Below, piece by piece: positions 51,008-60,585 of a stretch of DNA of 64,000 nt (within the stretch, counting starts at the first letter, position 1; the number at the start of each line of letters is the position of its first letter). The position numbers and the translations under genes were made by a program. The notes under the pieces were generated by a model that was given only the letters and a program-made list of their open reading frames with translations, had not been told where the DNA came from and searched no databases. This stretch comes from CAYLJJ01 sp964384025 (GTDB taxonomy: Bacteria; Myxococcota_A; Bradymonadia; UBA7976; UBA1532). The stretch lies in assembly GCA_964384025.1 (NCBI GenBank), contig CAYLJJ010000002.1, forward strand, positions 62,001 through 126,000, written 5' to 3'.

Positions 51008-51088
51008 CTTCTGCAACTTAGAGCTTGTTAAGAAAATCTACTGCGTGACTCTCAGCAGAGCCTTTCGATCCTTAGCCCTTGGAGAGCG

Positions 51089-51820
51089 ATGAAATTTCAG
51101 AGCAGCTTAGGCAGCCCCTTCTCTCAGGAGCCCTTCTTCGCTCAGACCATCTTGCCAACAGAACACGGTGACTTTGAGGTCCGCATCTTCAAAGAGGGCG
51201 AGAAGGAGCACCTAGCGATCTCCGTAGGTGAGTTAAAGGGGGCAGAGCGTCTGCCCACTCGGGTCCACTCCGAGTGCTTTACGGGAGAGGTGTTGGGCTC
51301 CCTCAAATGTGATTGCAAGGCTCAACTAAACGCAGCCCTGGCCTTTATCCAGGAGCAGGGCCAGGGTTTGGTGATCTATCTACGACAGGAGGGACGAGGC
51401 ATCGGCTTGGGTAATAAGATCAGGGCTTATCAACTCCAAGAACAGGGTGCTGATACCGTGGACGCCAACCGTCTCTTGGGTTTCGCCGATGATCTGCGCG
51501 AGTACGATGTCGCAGGGGAGATCCTCCAGGCTCTGAACGTCCAGAGCGTTCTTCTCCTGACTAACAACCCCGATAAACTCAGCGGGCTCGCTCAGCTGAG
51601 CGTCCAGATCGCAGGGCGTATCCCTCTAATCACAGGCATCAACGCGATCAACTGTTCCTATCTGGAAACCAAGCGCCAACGCATGGGGCACCTCATTGAG
51701 GATTTAAACTCGGAGCACAGCGAAGCCATCAATAAAAGAGCGCTACAGCGCCCAAAGCGAGACAGTACCAACCAAAGTGCGCAAACCAGCCTTTGCGGAT
51801 CAACAGAAAGAGGCTCTTGA
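51089..51820 (+). CDS. ribA: GTP cyclohydrolase II
   Basis: 243 residues. It has the Zn-binding VHSECFTGEVLGSLKCDCKA (three Cys), the catalytic YLRQEGRGIGLGNKIRAYQL and LLTNNPDKLSGL, all diagnostic for RibA. It converts GTP to 2,5-diamino-6-ribosylamino-pyrimidinone phosphate, the first step of riboflavin synthesis. There is no RibB domain. The usual protein ends near residue 200. Here ~45 further residues follow that overlap the 3' end of the convergent uppP gene by 92 bp, so the tail is probably an extension with no conserved function. Confidence 0.95.
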   Translation: MKFQSSLGSPFSQEPFFAQTILPTEHGDFEVRIFKEGEKEHLAISVGELKGAERLPTRVHSECFTGEVLGSLKCDCKAQLNAALAFIQEQGQGLVIYLRQEGRGIGLGNKIRAYQLQEQGADTVDANRLLGFADDLREYDVAGEILQALNVQSVLLLTNNPDKLSGLAQLSVQIAGRIPLITGINAINCSYLETKRQRMGHLIEDLNSEHSEAINKRALQRPKRDSTNQSAQTSLCGSTERGS

Positions 51821-52538
51821 GGGCCAAAACCCCTCCCAAAGTGGCCGTCAAGACCCCGATGGACAGGGCGAAGAGGAGCTGAGCATCTGGGGGCGTTTGG
51901 ATGAGATCCCATAACTTGAGGAGGCTGGCTCCCAAGATGACCGGGAGCGAGAGGAGGAAGCTAAAGCGCGCCGCCTCCTCCATCTCCACTCCCAAAAAGC
52001 GAGCGCATACGATAGTAGCTCCAGAGCGTGAGACTCCAGGCAGGATCGCAAAGGCCTGCGCCAAGCCGATGAGCAGGCTGTACCAAAGCTTGATCTGTCC
52101 TCGTCCCTCCGAGAGCCAAGCAGTGCTGAGGAGGAGGAGGCCGGTCCCCATCAGTGCCCCCCCGACCAATCGTATAGAGGAGAAGGCAGCCTCGAGCTGA
52201 GCTTGAAAGGCGAGACCAACGATCCCCGCTGGGACACAGCCCAAGATGATGGCTCCCAGGAACCTGAGTTGGGGATCTTCCCGCCAAGCGCTTTTTAGAG
52301 TATGGGGCGCAGCGAGGGCGGAGAGCCCAGCGCGGCTCAGGAGGAGCAACTCCCTTTGAAAGACCCAGACAATGCTGAGCAGGGTACCGAAGTGCAGGCT
52401 GACCTCAAGAGCCACCCCCCCCTCGTTCTCCAGGCCCAAGAGGGCCTCTGCGAGGACCAAGTGACCGCTGGAGGAGATGGGAAGGAACTCAGTGAGTGCT
52501 TGGAGTAGGCCCAGAACCAAGGCCATCAATGGACTCAA
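51729..52538 (-). CDS. uppP: Undecaprenyl-diphosphatase
   Basis: 269 residues from the TTG at 52538, which follows AGGAG by 7 bases; the ATG at 52526 is the alternative. Signature motifs are EFLPISSSGHL near the N-terminus and PGVSRSGATI at ~165-175, with about eight hydrophobic helices. The enzyme recycles undecaprenyl diphosphate, the lipid carrier of peptidoglycan and surface polysaccharides, and its loss or gain changes bacitracin sensitivity. The Shine-Dalgarno lies within the last codons of the Hsp90-like gene, indicating translational coupling. Confidence 0.95.
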   Translation of the reverse strand: MSPLMALVLGLLQALTEFLPISSSGHLVLAEALLGLENEGGVALEVSLHFGTLLSIVWVFQRELLLLSRAGLSALAAPHTLKSAWREDPQLRFLGAIILGCVPAGIVGLAFQAQLEAAFSSIRLVGGALMGTGLLLLSTAWLSEGRGQIKLWYSLLIGLAQAFAILPGVSRSGATIVCARFLGVEMEEAARFSFLLSLPVILGASLLKLWDLIQTPPDAQLLFALSIGVLTATLGGVLALKSLFLLIRKGWFAHFGWYCLALGAVALFY

Positions 52539-52539
52539 C

Positions 52540-54285
52540 TCAATGCTCCTTTTTAAGATTGAGGAGGAGACTGCGCTGTAGATCTCGGCTGAGGATGGAG
52601 CGAGCTTCGACATTCATCGGATAGTGGCTGAGTGTTCGGGCTTGGATGTAGAGCAGTCGCAACATCCAGCTCAGCTGCTCTTCTCCTTCCAAGCGGATCA
52701 GCTCACGAATCAAAGAGTTCTCATAATTGAGCAAGAGCCTAGCCTTTCGTCGGGGGCGTTTAAGCTGCTCTCCCCCAGAGATCTGCTCCCAGAGATCTGT
52801 AGAGGTCTCAGGCGCTGGGATTTTAGAGGGGACAGCTTCGCGCTCCTCGTAGATCGCAGAAAGCTCTCTCGGGCTGAATTTGCTCAGCTGTGGTGTGCAG
52901 CCCTGAGCGCTGAGGAGCGTCTGGACTCGGCGCAGGAATTCCTGGGTATAGCTCTTCTCTCCCGAATCCAACTCTTGAAAGCTGGCGCTGAGGCGTCGAG
53001 CGTCCAGACGATGGAGGCTCAGCCCGGCGCGTTTTGCGGCCCGCTCCATCAGCTGTCGATCATAGATGGAGCTGGCATTGATCAAGCTGCTGCCCTGTAC
53101 GCTCACCACAGGCGCCAGCCTGCGAAACTCCTCCAGGCTGATGGCGTAGTAGATGCGGCCAAAGCGCCTGCTGTACTCCCGTAGGGTCATCGCTCCCGCT
53201 GCGCTCTCAAAAGGCAGCCAGTGGATGATCATCTCAAAGAAGCGTTCATCCTCAAGGGCCAAAGACTTAAAGGCCAAGTGATGGACTGCTAGGATTCGCC
53301 CCATGCGTTCAGGCTCCTGCTCAGCGATCCTCTGGAGCCAAGCCCGTATCGTCAGCGCCAGCTCCTCCCTGAGCCGATCAAGGCTGGGACCCTCAGGGAG
53401 GCTCTCCTCAGCGGAAGGGAGCGCTTGAATATCCACAACACAGCGAAGGAAGAAGGCCCAACTGGGCAAGAGCTTCTCTAGATGTTCAGAGAGGAGCAAA
53501 CCTCTCAGATAGACACTGTGGGCACGTTGTTGAAGATCGGGCGCGGCAGGCAGAATAAAGGCCAAGCCGTTCACCGCCCCGTCCTGAGTCTGTAGAGGGA
53601 TCCAGTCCAGGACAGGCAGCCCAAAACGCTCACGACCAAACTCAAAGATAGCATCAGAGAGAGAGCGCAGATCTGAGAAACGTCGCCTCCAAGGAGGCGC
53701 AGAGTTGATCTGGACAACAGGATCGTCTGCACCCCCATAGAGATAGACCGGGGTGGGAAGAAAAGAGCCCAACTGCTTGAGTTGCCTGAGGATCTCTTCT
53801 CTTTGAAAACACTCTCCCATGCGCCCCCGGATGCTGAGTCGGTTCCCCTCAGGACCCGCCTCGAGCTGATGAAAGCTGTAGTTGCCGTCGAGATGGGCCC
53901 TCCAGGATTGAGTCTCCTGCGCTCTAGAGCAGATCAGCTCCAGCTCCTCTCCCAGGATCCAGGCCGCGAGGAGGGTTTTGCTGAGACGAGCAACCCGATC
54001 TGTCTGTTTGGGTCCCCAGCCCCGCCGCGCGCTCTCGTTAAGGCTGGCGAGGAGTTGGTGCAACTCTGCAGCGCTGAAGCCTTGACCATCATCTTGGATG
54101 ATCAAGCTGGGGCAGCCCTCCTGATCTGGAGGGTTGATATAGATATGGATCCCCCCTCCCTCTTGAAAGCTCAGGTTCTCCAAAGCGAGAGCGAGGAGTT
54201 TGCGCAAGAGGAGAAGCTCGTTTAGATCCTGAGCCTCATGTTGAACCAAGGCTCGCAGATCACCTTGGAGGCGATAGCTCATCAT
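52540..54285 (-). CDS. HtpG-like Hsp90 chaperone, divergent
   Basis: About 581 residues from the ATG pair at 54285; a TTG 13 codons earlier is possible. The N-terminal GHKL ATPase fold has the N-box LALALENLSFQ, G1 LIIQDDGQGFSAAEL and a lid region. The middle part VYLRGLLLSEHLEKLLPSWA and the following FLRCVVDIQALPSAEE correspond to HtpG (IYVQ-RVFI..LLP.YL.FVRGLIDS-DLPLN). The usual R-E-x-L-Q is not obvious (RLREELAL follows), and the C-terminal dimerisation part is short. It belongs to the 'HSP90 family protein' branch found in Actinobacteria and Myxococcota. Coupled to uppP, an unusual partner. Confidence 0.8.
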   Translation of the reverse strand: MMSYRLQGDLRALVQHEAQDLNELLLLRKLLALALENLSFQEGGGIHIYINPPDQEGCPSLIIQDDGQGFSAAELHQLLASLNESARRGWGPKQTDRVARLSKTLLAAWILGEELELICSRAQETQSWRAHLDGNYSFHQLEAGPEGNRLSIRGRMGECFQREEILRQLKQLGSFLPTPVYLYGGADDPVVQINSAPPWRRRFSDLRSLSDAIFEFGRERFGLPVLDWIPLQTQDGAVNGLAFILPAAPDLQQRAHSVYLRGLLLSEHLEKLLPSWAFFLRCVVDIQALPSAEESLPEGPSLDRLREELALTIRAWLQRIAEQEPERMGRILAVHHLAFKSLALEDERFFEMIIHWLPFESAAGAMTLREYSRRFGRIYYAISLEEFRRLAPVVSVQGSSLINASSIYDRQLMERAAKRAGLSLHRLDARRLSASFQELDSGEKSYTQEFLRRVQTLLSAQGCTPQLSKFSPRELSAIYEEREAVPSKIPAPETSTDLWEQISGGEQLKRPRRKARLLLNYENSLIRELIRLEGEEQLSWMLRLLYIQARTLSHYPMNVEARSILSRDLQRSLLLNLKKEH

Positions 54286-54353
54286 AGGCCTTAAAATGTT
54301 GGGTAGGGACTTTTGAGAGGGCAAGCCTCTCCGAAGATTCGCTCACCTCTAAC

Positions 54354-55577
54354 TCAGTAAGATCCCCGACAGTCATACTCTGGAGCGGGGTTTCTCTCGA
54401 AGAGGTTGGGATCGCCTCCAGCGCGGATACTGCCCTGGATGAGTAGCTGTCCTCCGTTGAGAGAACCATCGCCATTTTCATCTTTATCTCCTCCCGAGAA
54501 CCTCATCAAGTGGCTGTCAGAGAACTCCAGAGTGGGAGCACGCAGGGCGATCAGCCCTCCACTGCCTCCTCCAGCTGAGGCTCCCGCTTCAGCCCCTCCA
54601 AAGCCCGCTCCTGGACCCTCTGGAGCGTTTTGGATCACCCCCTCCGCCCTACGCGCAGTAGCGCTGCCTCCATCTCCACCTCGCTCTAAACCACCATTTT
54701 GGCTCTCCCCTGAGCGGATCCCAGGAGAAAGGCCCTGAACAGAGAGGATCCCACGGATATAGAGATATTCTGTAGCCTCCAGGAGAATGGCTCCTCCTCC
54801 CGCACCTCCAGCGGCGCCGCCGCCCCCCCCTCCACTGGAGTTACCTTGGCCTCCGCCTCCACCACCCCCACCGCAGCCCAGACGAGGGCTGAACTCTTCA
54901 CAGAGGAGGGGGATAAAGTTCCCTCGTCCGCCAACAGTCGGCGGGGTTTCCCCCAGACCTCCAATACCCAAAGCACCACCACAGAAGGTCTCTTCAATCA
55001 ACTCTCCGCCCCCTCGACCCCCATCTCCTCCCAAGCTGCCTCCACCCATCTCTCCAGGCGTCGCGGGCCATTCGCTGTCTCCTGGACCCGCCTCACCTGG
55101 AGTTCCTCCTATAGGAGGTCCTCCTCCACCTCCACCACCCGCTAGATGGCCCGATCCATCTGCGATAATTTCACCATCGACCTCAATGATCTGAGCCTTG
55201 ATATGAAGGAAACCAGGTGCTTTGGGCGCCAAGACAAGCTGTGTTCCCGCAGCGATTATCAGCCGCTTACCTGACTCATCAACGATGCCATTTGCAGGAA
55301 TATCATCTTGGTTGAGGTGAACGACCTCCAATTCCGGCGCGACCCCCTGTTCGTTTTGGAGGAGCGGAACATCTGGAAACCTCATAAAATCGGCTCGAGG
55401 TTGCCCCTGATCGGTAGAGAGGTTGTCCTTAAAGATGCAGGTGTTGGCCTTACAGTAGCGGGCTGGGCCGCACTGGATATCCTCTTCACAGTCTGAAAAA
55501 TCATCCCCTGAGAAGCAGCCCATCAGAGAGAAACTCAGAGAGAGCAAGGGCCCTAGACGATCGATACAGCGCTTCAC
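54354..55577 (-). CDS. Glycine-rich lipoprotein
   Basis: 407 residues. Signal peptide ends in LMGC, a lipobox. A small Cys motif (CEEDIQCGPARYCKANTC) follows, then a spacer, a central ~180-residue part that is more than one third glycine (GGGGGGG-type runs), and a C-terminal tail. The central part has the pattern of predicted parallel beta-helix or glycine-rich coat proteins. The start overlaps the stop of the preceding PEGA/TPR gene by 4 bp (55574-55577). Probably an outer-membrane surface protein. Confidence 0.8.
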   Translation of the reverse strand: MKRCIDRLGPLLSLSFSLMGCFSGDDFSDCEEDIQCGPARYCKANTCIFKDNLSTDQGQPRADFMRFPDVPLLQNEQGVAPELEVVHLNQDDIPANGIVDESGKRLIIAAGTQLVLAPKAPGFLHIKAQIIEVDGEIIADGSGHLAGGGGGGGPPIGGTPGEAGPGDSEWPATPGEMGGGSLGGDGGRGGGELIEETFCGGALGIGGLGETPPTVGGRGNFIPLLCEEFSPRLGCGGGGGGGGQGNSSGGGGGGAAGGAGGGAILLEATEYLYIRGILSVQGLSPGIRSGESQNGGLERGGDGGSATARRAEGVIQNAPEGPGAGFGGAEAGASAGGGSGGLIALRAPTLEFSDSHLMRFSGGDKDENGDGSLNGGQLLIQGSIRAGGDPNLFERNPAPEYDCRGSY

Positions 55578-56521
55578 TCTTGGCCCTCCTCCAGACTGGA
55601 GCTGGGTTGCTCAAAGAGGAACCAGAGGAGCACTGAACTGGCCGCTATAACGCTCCCGGTGATCCAGACTCCATCAGCCAGCTTGGCTTGATTCTCCGCC
55701 TCGTCAAGATCGGAGCCACAGTAACCTCGGCCACACCCTCCTGATCTTTGATCGCTGCGGATCTTCTCAAGATGGTCCTGATTGCTGCTTCCCAGATAAT
55801 AGCCTGTACCCAGGAGCGCAACTCCCAGGCTCAAAGCGGTATAAGCGGGCCAACGGAGGCTCTCTTTGGGAGCGACTCCCCCTGCGGGATCTGGACCTAA
55901 GAAAGGATCTAAACCCTCATTTTTGCTGCCCTCTCCCTCCAGGAAACCCTCAGAGATCAACGGTCCATCTCTACGAGAGAGCCCCAGGGCAACTCTCCAG
56001 GTCATCGGTCCCTTTAACTCCAGTTTTGACTCTTTGGGATAGCGACCGGGCGACTCCACCATCAAGCGCAGCTCTCCTAGGGGAAGGCGCATACCTGAGC
56101 GCAAGAGCCCGGCAAAGCGCTCAGGCTTGATGATCACGACGCGGGTCTGTGCAGGTACGGAGTCCAACTCAAAGAGGGCGGTGGTGCGCAAAAACCCTTT
56201 CTCACAGATGATCTTCCGGTCTAGAGCATCGACGCGCTCATCTTCTTGACAAGCTTTGAAATGCTCTGCGGCTTCAGGAAACTGTTTAAGTCGCTTATGA
56301 ATCTGTCCCAAGCGGAGATGAATACGACCATAGCCTTCATGGGTAAGCAGCGCCTCTTCATAGATGGGGATGGCCGCCTCAGGCCCGCTCCGGGCCTGAA
56401 CTGTGTCCGCTTTTTGTGCAATTTGATCAAAAGAACGGGCCAGCTCAGGGGGGATCTGATCCGCTGCCTGAGCCCAAGAGAGCAGAGAGAGTCCGATGAG
56501 GATCCTAAGTATCTTTTTCAC
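55574..56521 (-). CDS. TPR-PEGA-like membrane protein
   Basis: About 315 residues from the GTG at 56521; the open frame extends 28 codons further but would overlap the kinase gene. A signal peptide (ILRILIGLSLLSWAQA) is followed by two TPR-like units (AIPIYEEALLTHEGYGRIHL, FPEAAEHFKACQEDERVD), a PEGA-like beta domain (LRLMVESPGRYPKESKLE) and two membrane helices at the C-terminus (YTALSLGVALLGTGYYLG; VIAASSVLLWFLF). Proteins of this plan accompany Hanks-type kinases in Myxococcota and are thought to be envelope sensors. It lies directly behind the kinase gene on the same strand. Confidence 0.78.
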   Translation of the reverse strand: MKKILRILIGLSLLSWAQAADQIPPELARSFDQIAQKADTVQARSGPEAAIPIYEEALLTHEGYGRIHLRLGQIHKRLKQFPEAAEHFKACQEDERVDALDRKIICEKGFLRTTALFELDSVPAQTRVVIIKPERFAGLLRSGMRLPLGELRLMVESPGRYPKESKLELKGPMTWRVALGLSRRDGPLISEGFLEGEGSKNEGLDPFLGPDPAGGVAPKESLRWPAYTALSLGVALLGTGYYLGSSNQDHLEKIRSDQRSGGCGRGYCGSDLDEAENQAKLADGVWITGSVIAASSVLLWFLFEQPSSSLEEGQE

Positions 56522-56582
56522 GAGGAGACTCTGGCTCCTTGGGTTGAGTTGATCTGAATCTAGCTTTATAAAGATCGGAGCT

Positions 56583-58700
56583 TCAAGGTGACAGCTCCAT
56601 TTCAAGATTCCTGATACGATACCGAACTTCTCGCTCTCCTGGATGCTGAAAGCTCTTATCCTGCTCTTTCAGCGGTTTCAGCACGGCCAAGAAAGCTTGG
56701 TAAGCGCTCATAGCTTCCTGATTCTTTTCAGTCTTGTAAGCCAAATTTCCTTGTTGAAGCAAGCCATCCAGCTTTTCAAGTACAGCCGTCTTACCGCTTC
56801 TACTCCCGATTTGAGATCGCTTGGGCTTAACCCCCTCTTTAGGAAGCTTTCTGCTCCCTACTCTCTTGATCTTTCGCTTGGAGATGATCTTCTTGAGAGG
56901 AGGTGGCTTGGAGGGAGGCGGCTCAAGGAGAGCGGCATCTTTAAGCAAAACCTCTTTCAGGAGAGGGCCTTGGTCTTGAGGCTCATCGACTTCAGGCCGG
57001 ATCGCATCACGGAGGCCCTGATCGAGGCTCTGAGTTGAGAAGATGATGCGGTTGGGCTCTGGAGCCGTTGATGATCGTCTCAAGAGAATATAGGCCAAGG
57101 CCAACAGGAGCACCAAGCCAAGAGCCAACAGGAAGAGAAGCCCCTTAGGCCGCTCTCTACGCTGTTGAAGCAGTGGCTGTGGCGGAGTGAGCTGCTCAGA
57201 GAGTGGACTGAAATGAGGTTTTTGTGGAATGAGCTGCTCAGAGGGTGGTGGGCTCGGTGGATTAAAGTGGAACTCTTGTGAAGCGGGCTGCTCTGCATTT
57301 TGGCTAAAATGAGGTTCTCGTGCGGTGATCGCTTCTTCCAACTCTTGAGGATCAAGAGGCACCGCCATCTCTGTTGGATCATCATCGTCATCTAGAAGCT
57401 CTCCAATGGAGTCCACATCTGCTTCTAGAGTGCTCAGGAGATCGAGATCGACAGAGGGTACAGGGAATAACTCAGCGGCGCTCTGCTCTCGACGGTGCTC
57501 GGCGTTGGGGCGCTCTGGAGGAGTCACTTGGGAGTTAAGGTGAGGGATGTGAATCTCTGTCTGCTCTCCAGGCTCTCGCTCAAAGCTTAGCTCAGGCTCT
57601 TGCTGTTCCCACTGCTCTACCACCCGGTTCAGCTGCTCGAGGAAGGCTGCAGCGCTCTGAGGGCGCAGTCCTGGATCTCGGGACATGGTGTTGTAGATCA
57701 GCGTCTCTAGACCGGGAGGCAAGCTCTGGCTGAGCTGAGGGTGAACCTCACTGAGGGGCACAGGTGGGTGGGTACAGGTATAGATGATGATCTGGGTGTT
57801 GCTGCCATCGGGGTAGGGAGAGACTCCGGCGAGGGTCTCATAGAAGATCACCCCCAGGGCATAGATATCGACCCGAGCATCCACCAAGCGCTTCTCACCT
57901 GAGGGCAGGACTCCAGCCCCAGAAAGAACCCAGGAGGGAACCTGTTCGGGGGCCAGATAGCCTGGAGTCCCGCGCAGCGCCATGGGATGGGTTGAGGCCC
58001 GCCCTCCAGGACCGGAGAGATCTTTGACCAAGCCCAAATCTACAAGGGTGAGGCGTCCGCCCCCTCGAGGATCAAGGATCACATTGGCGGGCTTGAGATC
58101 TCGATGGACCAAGCGCCTCTCATGGAAAGCATCCAGAGACTCAGCAATACGACGGACGATCTGCACTGCCTCCCTGGGGGCGAAGCGCCCTTGATTGGCG
58201 AGGACGTGGAGCAGAGAGGGACCGGGCACATATTCCATCACCAGGAAGGGGAAGCCCTCATACTCTCCAAAGTCGCTCACCTTGACTACAGCATCATGGC
58301 GGATGAGGGAGGCCACCCGAGCCTCTTTGAGGAAGTCGCGGCGGTACTCCCCTTTTTGATCCTTGCCCACCTCATCCCCCATCGTGGAGAGGTCCAGGAA
58401 TTTCACCGCGAAGAGCTGCCCCAGATGGAGGTGTTCAGCCAGATAGACGGTACCCAAGCCCCCCTGACCCAGGCCCCCGATGAGGTGATATCGATCCCCC
58501 ACGACGCGGCCAAGGAAGGGGTAGCGGCCCTTGGTCTGATGAGCCAGGACCTCAGAGAGGGGGGCGCCGTCTCGCTCACACTGCTGAGCAGCGTCACGAT
58601 AGAGGCTTCGACATTCAGGACAGATCCACACTCCGGCAGGATACTCAGCCTGAACCGCGCTTGCACCGTTGTTCTCTAGAAAATTTGAGCAGCCACTCAT
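56583..58700 (-). CDS. Hanks-type Ser/Thr protein kinase
   Basis: 705 residues. A short zinc-ribbon-like N-terminus (CPECRSLYRDAAQQCERDG) precedes the kinase domain (~65-330): G-loop GGLGQGGLGTVYLAEH, VAIK-type Lys in FAVKFLD (~100), catalytic loop HRDLKPANVILD (~194), and DLG in place of DFG (VDLGLVKD), which occurs in several PknB-like enzymes. A long Pro/Glu-rich linker leads to a single membrane helix (~521-541, LLFLLALGLVLLLALAYILL) and an external part with a TPR-like C-terminal helix pair. Membrane-bound, cytoplasmic kinase. The TPR-PEGA and lipoprotein genes follow in the same transcript. Confidence 0.94.
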   Translation of the reverse strand: MSGCSNFLENNGASAVQAEYPAGVWICPECRSLYRDAAQQCERDGAPLSEVLAHQTKGRYPFLGRVVGDRYHLIGGLGQGGLGTVYLAEHLHLGQLFAVKFLDLSTMGDEVGKDQKGEYRRDFLKEARVASLIRHDAVVKVSDFGEYEGFPFLVMEYVPGPSLLHVLANQGRFAPREAVQIVRRIAESLDAFHERRLVHRDLKPANVILDPRGGGRLTLVDLGLVKDLSGPGGRASTHPMALRGTPGYLAPEQVPSWVLSGAGVLPSGEKRLVDARVDIYALGVIFYETLAGVSPYPDGSNTQIIIYTCTHPPVPLSEVHPQLSQSLPPGLETLIYNTMSRDPGLRPQSAAAFLEQLNRVVEQWEQQEPELSFEREPGEQTEIHIPHLNSQVTPPERPNAEHRREQSAAELFPVPSVDLDLLSTLEADVDSIGELLDDDDDPTEMAVPLDPQELEEAITAREPHFSQNAEQPASQEFHFNPPSPPPSEQLIPQKPHFSPLSEQLTPPQPLLQQRRERPKGLLFLLALGLVLLLALAYILLRRSSTAPEPNRIIFSTQSLDQGLRDAIRPEVDEPQDQGPLLKEVLLKDAALLEPPPSKPPPLKKIISKRKIKRVGSRKLPKEGVKPKRSQIGSRSGKTAVLEKLDGLLQQGNLAYKTEKNQEAMSAYQAFLAVLKPLKEQDKSFQHPGEREVRYRIRNLEMELSP

Positions 58701-58908
58701 ATGGCCTGCTGATATAGCTCCCCAAAAAGGCGTGCAGTTCTTTTTCCTGCGTTGGAAAGTTTTTCAATCCTTACCTTCACAAGGCTCTTTTACTATTGAG
58801 AGCTGAACTGGAAGTTGAGGTGGTTGCCTAGATCCAGAGAGCTGGATTGAGGGCTGAAGCTGAGGGCTGTTATAAGCGAGATCTCCAAATCTCTAAAGAG
58901 GAGTATCG

Positions 58909-59436
58909 ATGAAGCTCTCTGTCCTCAACACCGTAAAGTTTCCCCGAGAGATCGTCTTCGCCACCATGCGAGACCAGATGCCCAAGCTCTCCCCCTATAT
59001 GCCCAATGTAGAGTCCATCACGGTGGACAGTCGCAAGGAACTGGGAGAGGGAGAGCTGCAATTGGTCAATCTCTGGGAGGCCGCCAGCACAGAGATCCCT
59101 GCCATCGTTCGGCCCTTTATCAGCTCTAAGCAGATGGGCTGGGCAGATCATGCTCATTGGAAGCCCACCGAGTGGCGCTGCGACTGGCGCTTGGTGATGA
59201 ACTTTATGTCTGAGCGCATCCACTGCCATGGAAAGACCCTCTTTAAAGAGACCCCCAGAGGTTGTGAGATGAGCATCGAGGGAGAGCTTGAGTTGAACCT
59301 TAAAGGGATGGTGCCTCGCCTGATGCTCAGGAAGGTCAGCTCGACAGTAGAGGGCTTTGTGATCAAGCTTCTCAAACCCAACTTTCAGAAGACCGCCGAT
59401 GCCTTGAGCCGCTACTTAGAGGTCCAAGGAGGGTGA
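58909..59436 (+). CDS. SRPBCC/DUF2505-like protein
   Basis: 175 residues, no signal peptide, starting MKLSVLNTVKFPREIVFATM. The pattern of an N-terminal strand, two helices, a curved sheet (MNFMSERIHCHGKTLF, SIEGELELNLKGM) and a long C-terminal helix (LKPNFQKTADALSRYLEV) is that of START/SRPBCC proteins, close to DUF2505. Such proteins bind hydrophobic ligands. AGAGGAG is placed 6 bases before the ATG. The next gene starts inside its stop (GTGA overlap). Confidence 0.75.
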   Translation: MKLSVLNTVKFPREIVFATMRDQMPKLSPYMPNVESITVDSRKELGEGELQLVNLWEAASTEIPAIVRPFISSKQMGWADHAHWKPTEWRCDWRLVMNFMSERIHCHGKTLFKETPRGCEMSIEGELELNLKGMVPRLMLRKVSSTVEGFVIKLLKPNFQKTADALSRYLEVQGG

Positions 59437-60314
59437 GAGCCTGGAGCTTAGCGCTGCTCTTCTGCGCCTGTGTTCCTGTCGAGCCCCCTGCTGTGGATGG
59501 GGGACCTCCTCCCGTGCCTGAGCCGATTGAAGCTGAGCTTGAGGCGCGCTGTCGTGGGGGTGATGGTTATATGGGGATCTCTGGGCTCTGGGTCTTTGCT
59601 TTTGAGACCGTCTCTGAAGTCTCTGGGCTCTCTTCAAGACCCCAAGCTGAACGGGTGCTTCGTCAAGGGATCGCTGAGATCTGCGCCAATGACCTCAGCT
59701 TGGAAGTTCGTATGCGCAGTTGCCAACTCACTCAGAGCCCTCTCCTGGATGAGAGCGAAACCTGCTCAAGTCAAACTCCCGATCAAGCCCTGTTGGCTCA
59801 GCTCCCTGAGCTGCGCGTTCAGGCAGATTTTAGGCTGGACCTACCCACCGCTGCCTTTGAGCTGAGAGGGCTTCAAGAGCGTTGGGGTTTAGAGGCTGAT
59901 CGCCCCATCCCCTCTGAGCCTGAAGGTCTAGAGCTGTTGGAAGCGGCGGGGATCTTTGATCAGGATGAAGATCAACGCCCTGGTGTTACTTTGAGAGGAG
60001 ATGGTTCTGTGCCCAGTGAAGCTTGGGCGGTGCGCCTGACTCAGTGGTCTATGTTTTTACAGATGGAGGAGCAGCTCTTGGTGGGAAGCACAGAGGCGGT
60101 GACCAACCAGAGCATCCTTGGAGGCCCCGCCACTCGACTTCTGAGGGGACGACAGCGAGATGGAGGCAGCGGAGGCGCGCTGTTTCTACGGGTTGATGGG
60201 CTTGAGGGCAGTGATCAAGCAGACATCAATGAAAATGCAGCCTTAAGTTGTGCTGAAGCAGAGCCCTATTTCACTCAGCTCGATCCCAGCCCTGATTTTC
60301 GAACATGCCGCTGA
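59433..60314 (+). CDS. Lipoprotein of unknown function
   Basis: 293 residues from the GTG at 59433, overlapping the SRPBCC stop by 4 bases. The signal peptide ends in LLFCAC. A short acidic linker follows, then a domain with isolated Cys pairs (CQLTQSPLLDESETCSSQ) and no recognised family. Probably cell-envelope. Co-transcription with the SRPBCC gene is likely. Confidence 0.7.
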   Translation: MRAWSLALLFCACVPVEPPAVDGGPPPVPEPIEAELEARCRGGDGYMGISGLWVFAFETVSEVSGLSSRPQAERVLRQGIAEICANDLSLEVRMRSCQLTQSPLLDESETCSSQTPDQALLAQLPELRVQADFRLDLPTAAFELRGLQERWGLEADRPIPSEPEGLELLEAAGIFDQDEDQRPGVTLRGDGSVPSEAWAVRLTQWSMFLQMEEQLLVGSTEAVTNQSILGGPATRLLRGRQRDGGSGGALFLRVDGLEGSDQADINENAALSCAEAEPYFTQLDPSPDFRTCR

Positions 60315-60443
60315 AGAGCAGTCCCTGAACCGTTCCAAGCAAATTTGGGCAGGGGTTACACAGATTCGACGAGTGCTCCTTGAGATGAAATGAGAGGGCT
60401 CCAAGCAAATTGCCGCTTTTTTAAAAACTAACGACCTTAAGAA

Positions 60444-60471
60444 TTTACTGGTTTAACTATATGGTTATTAT
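60444..60471 (+). promoter_or_regulatory. Possible promoter of the secreted repeat protein gene
   Basis: TTTACT and TATTAT separated by 16 bases lie in the AT-rich gap upstream of the ATG at 60586. The same gap carries two copies of CCAAGCAAATT (60336 and 60400 region). Weak evidence. Confidence 0.3.
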
Positions 60472-60585
60472 ACTAGGCACGCAACTGTGCAATCTTTCTA
60501 ATTTGCTCAGAACCGAACGAAATTGCATAGGCTTGTTTCGAATGTAATTATTCGATATAGCTTGATTCGACTCCTGGAGGCTGTG

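Noticed and set aside
51008..51088. FMN riboswitch ahead of ribA
   Set aside because: The gap is only 81 bases, too short for the FMN aptamer, and no conserved core is visible.
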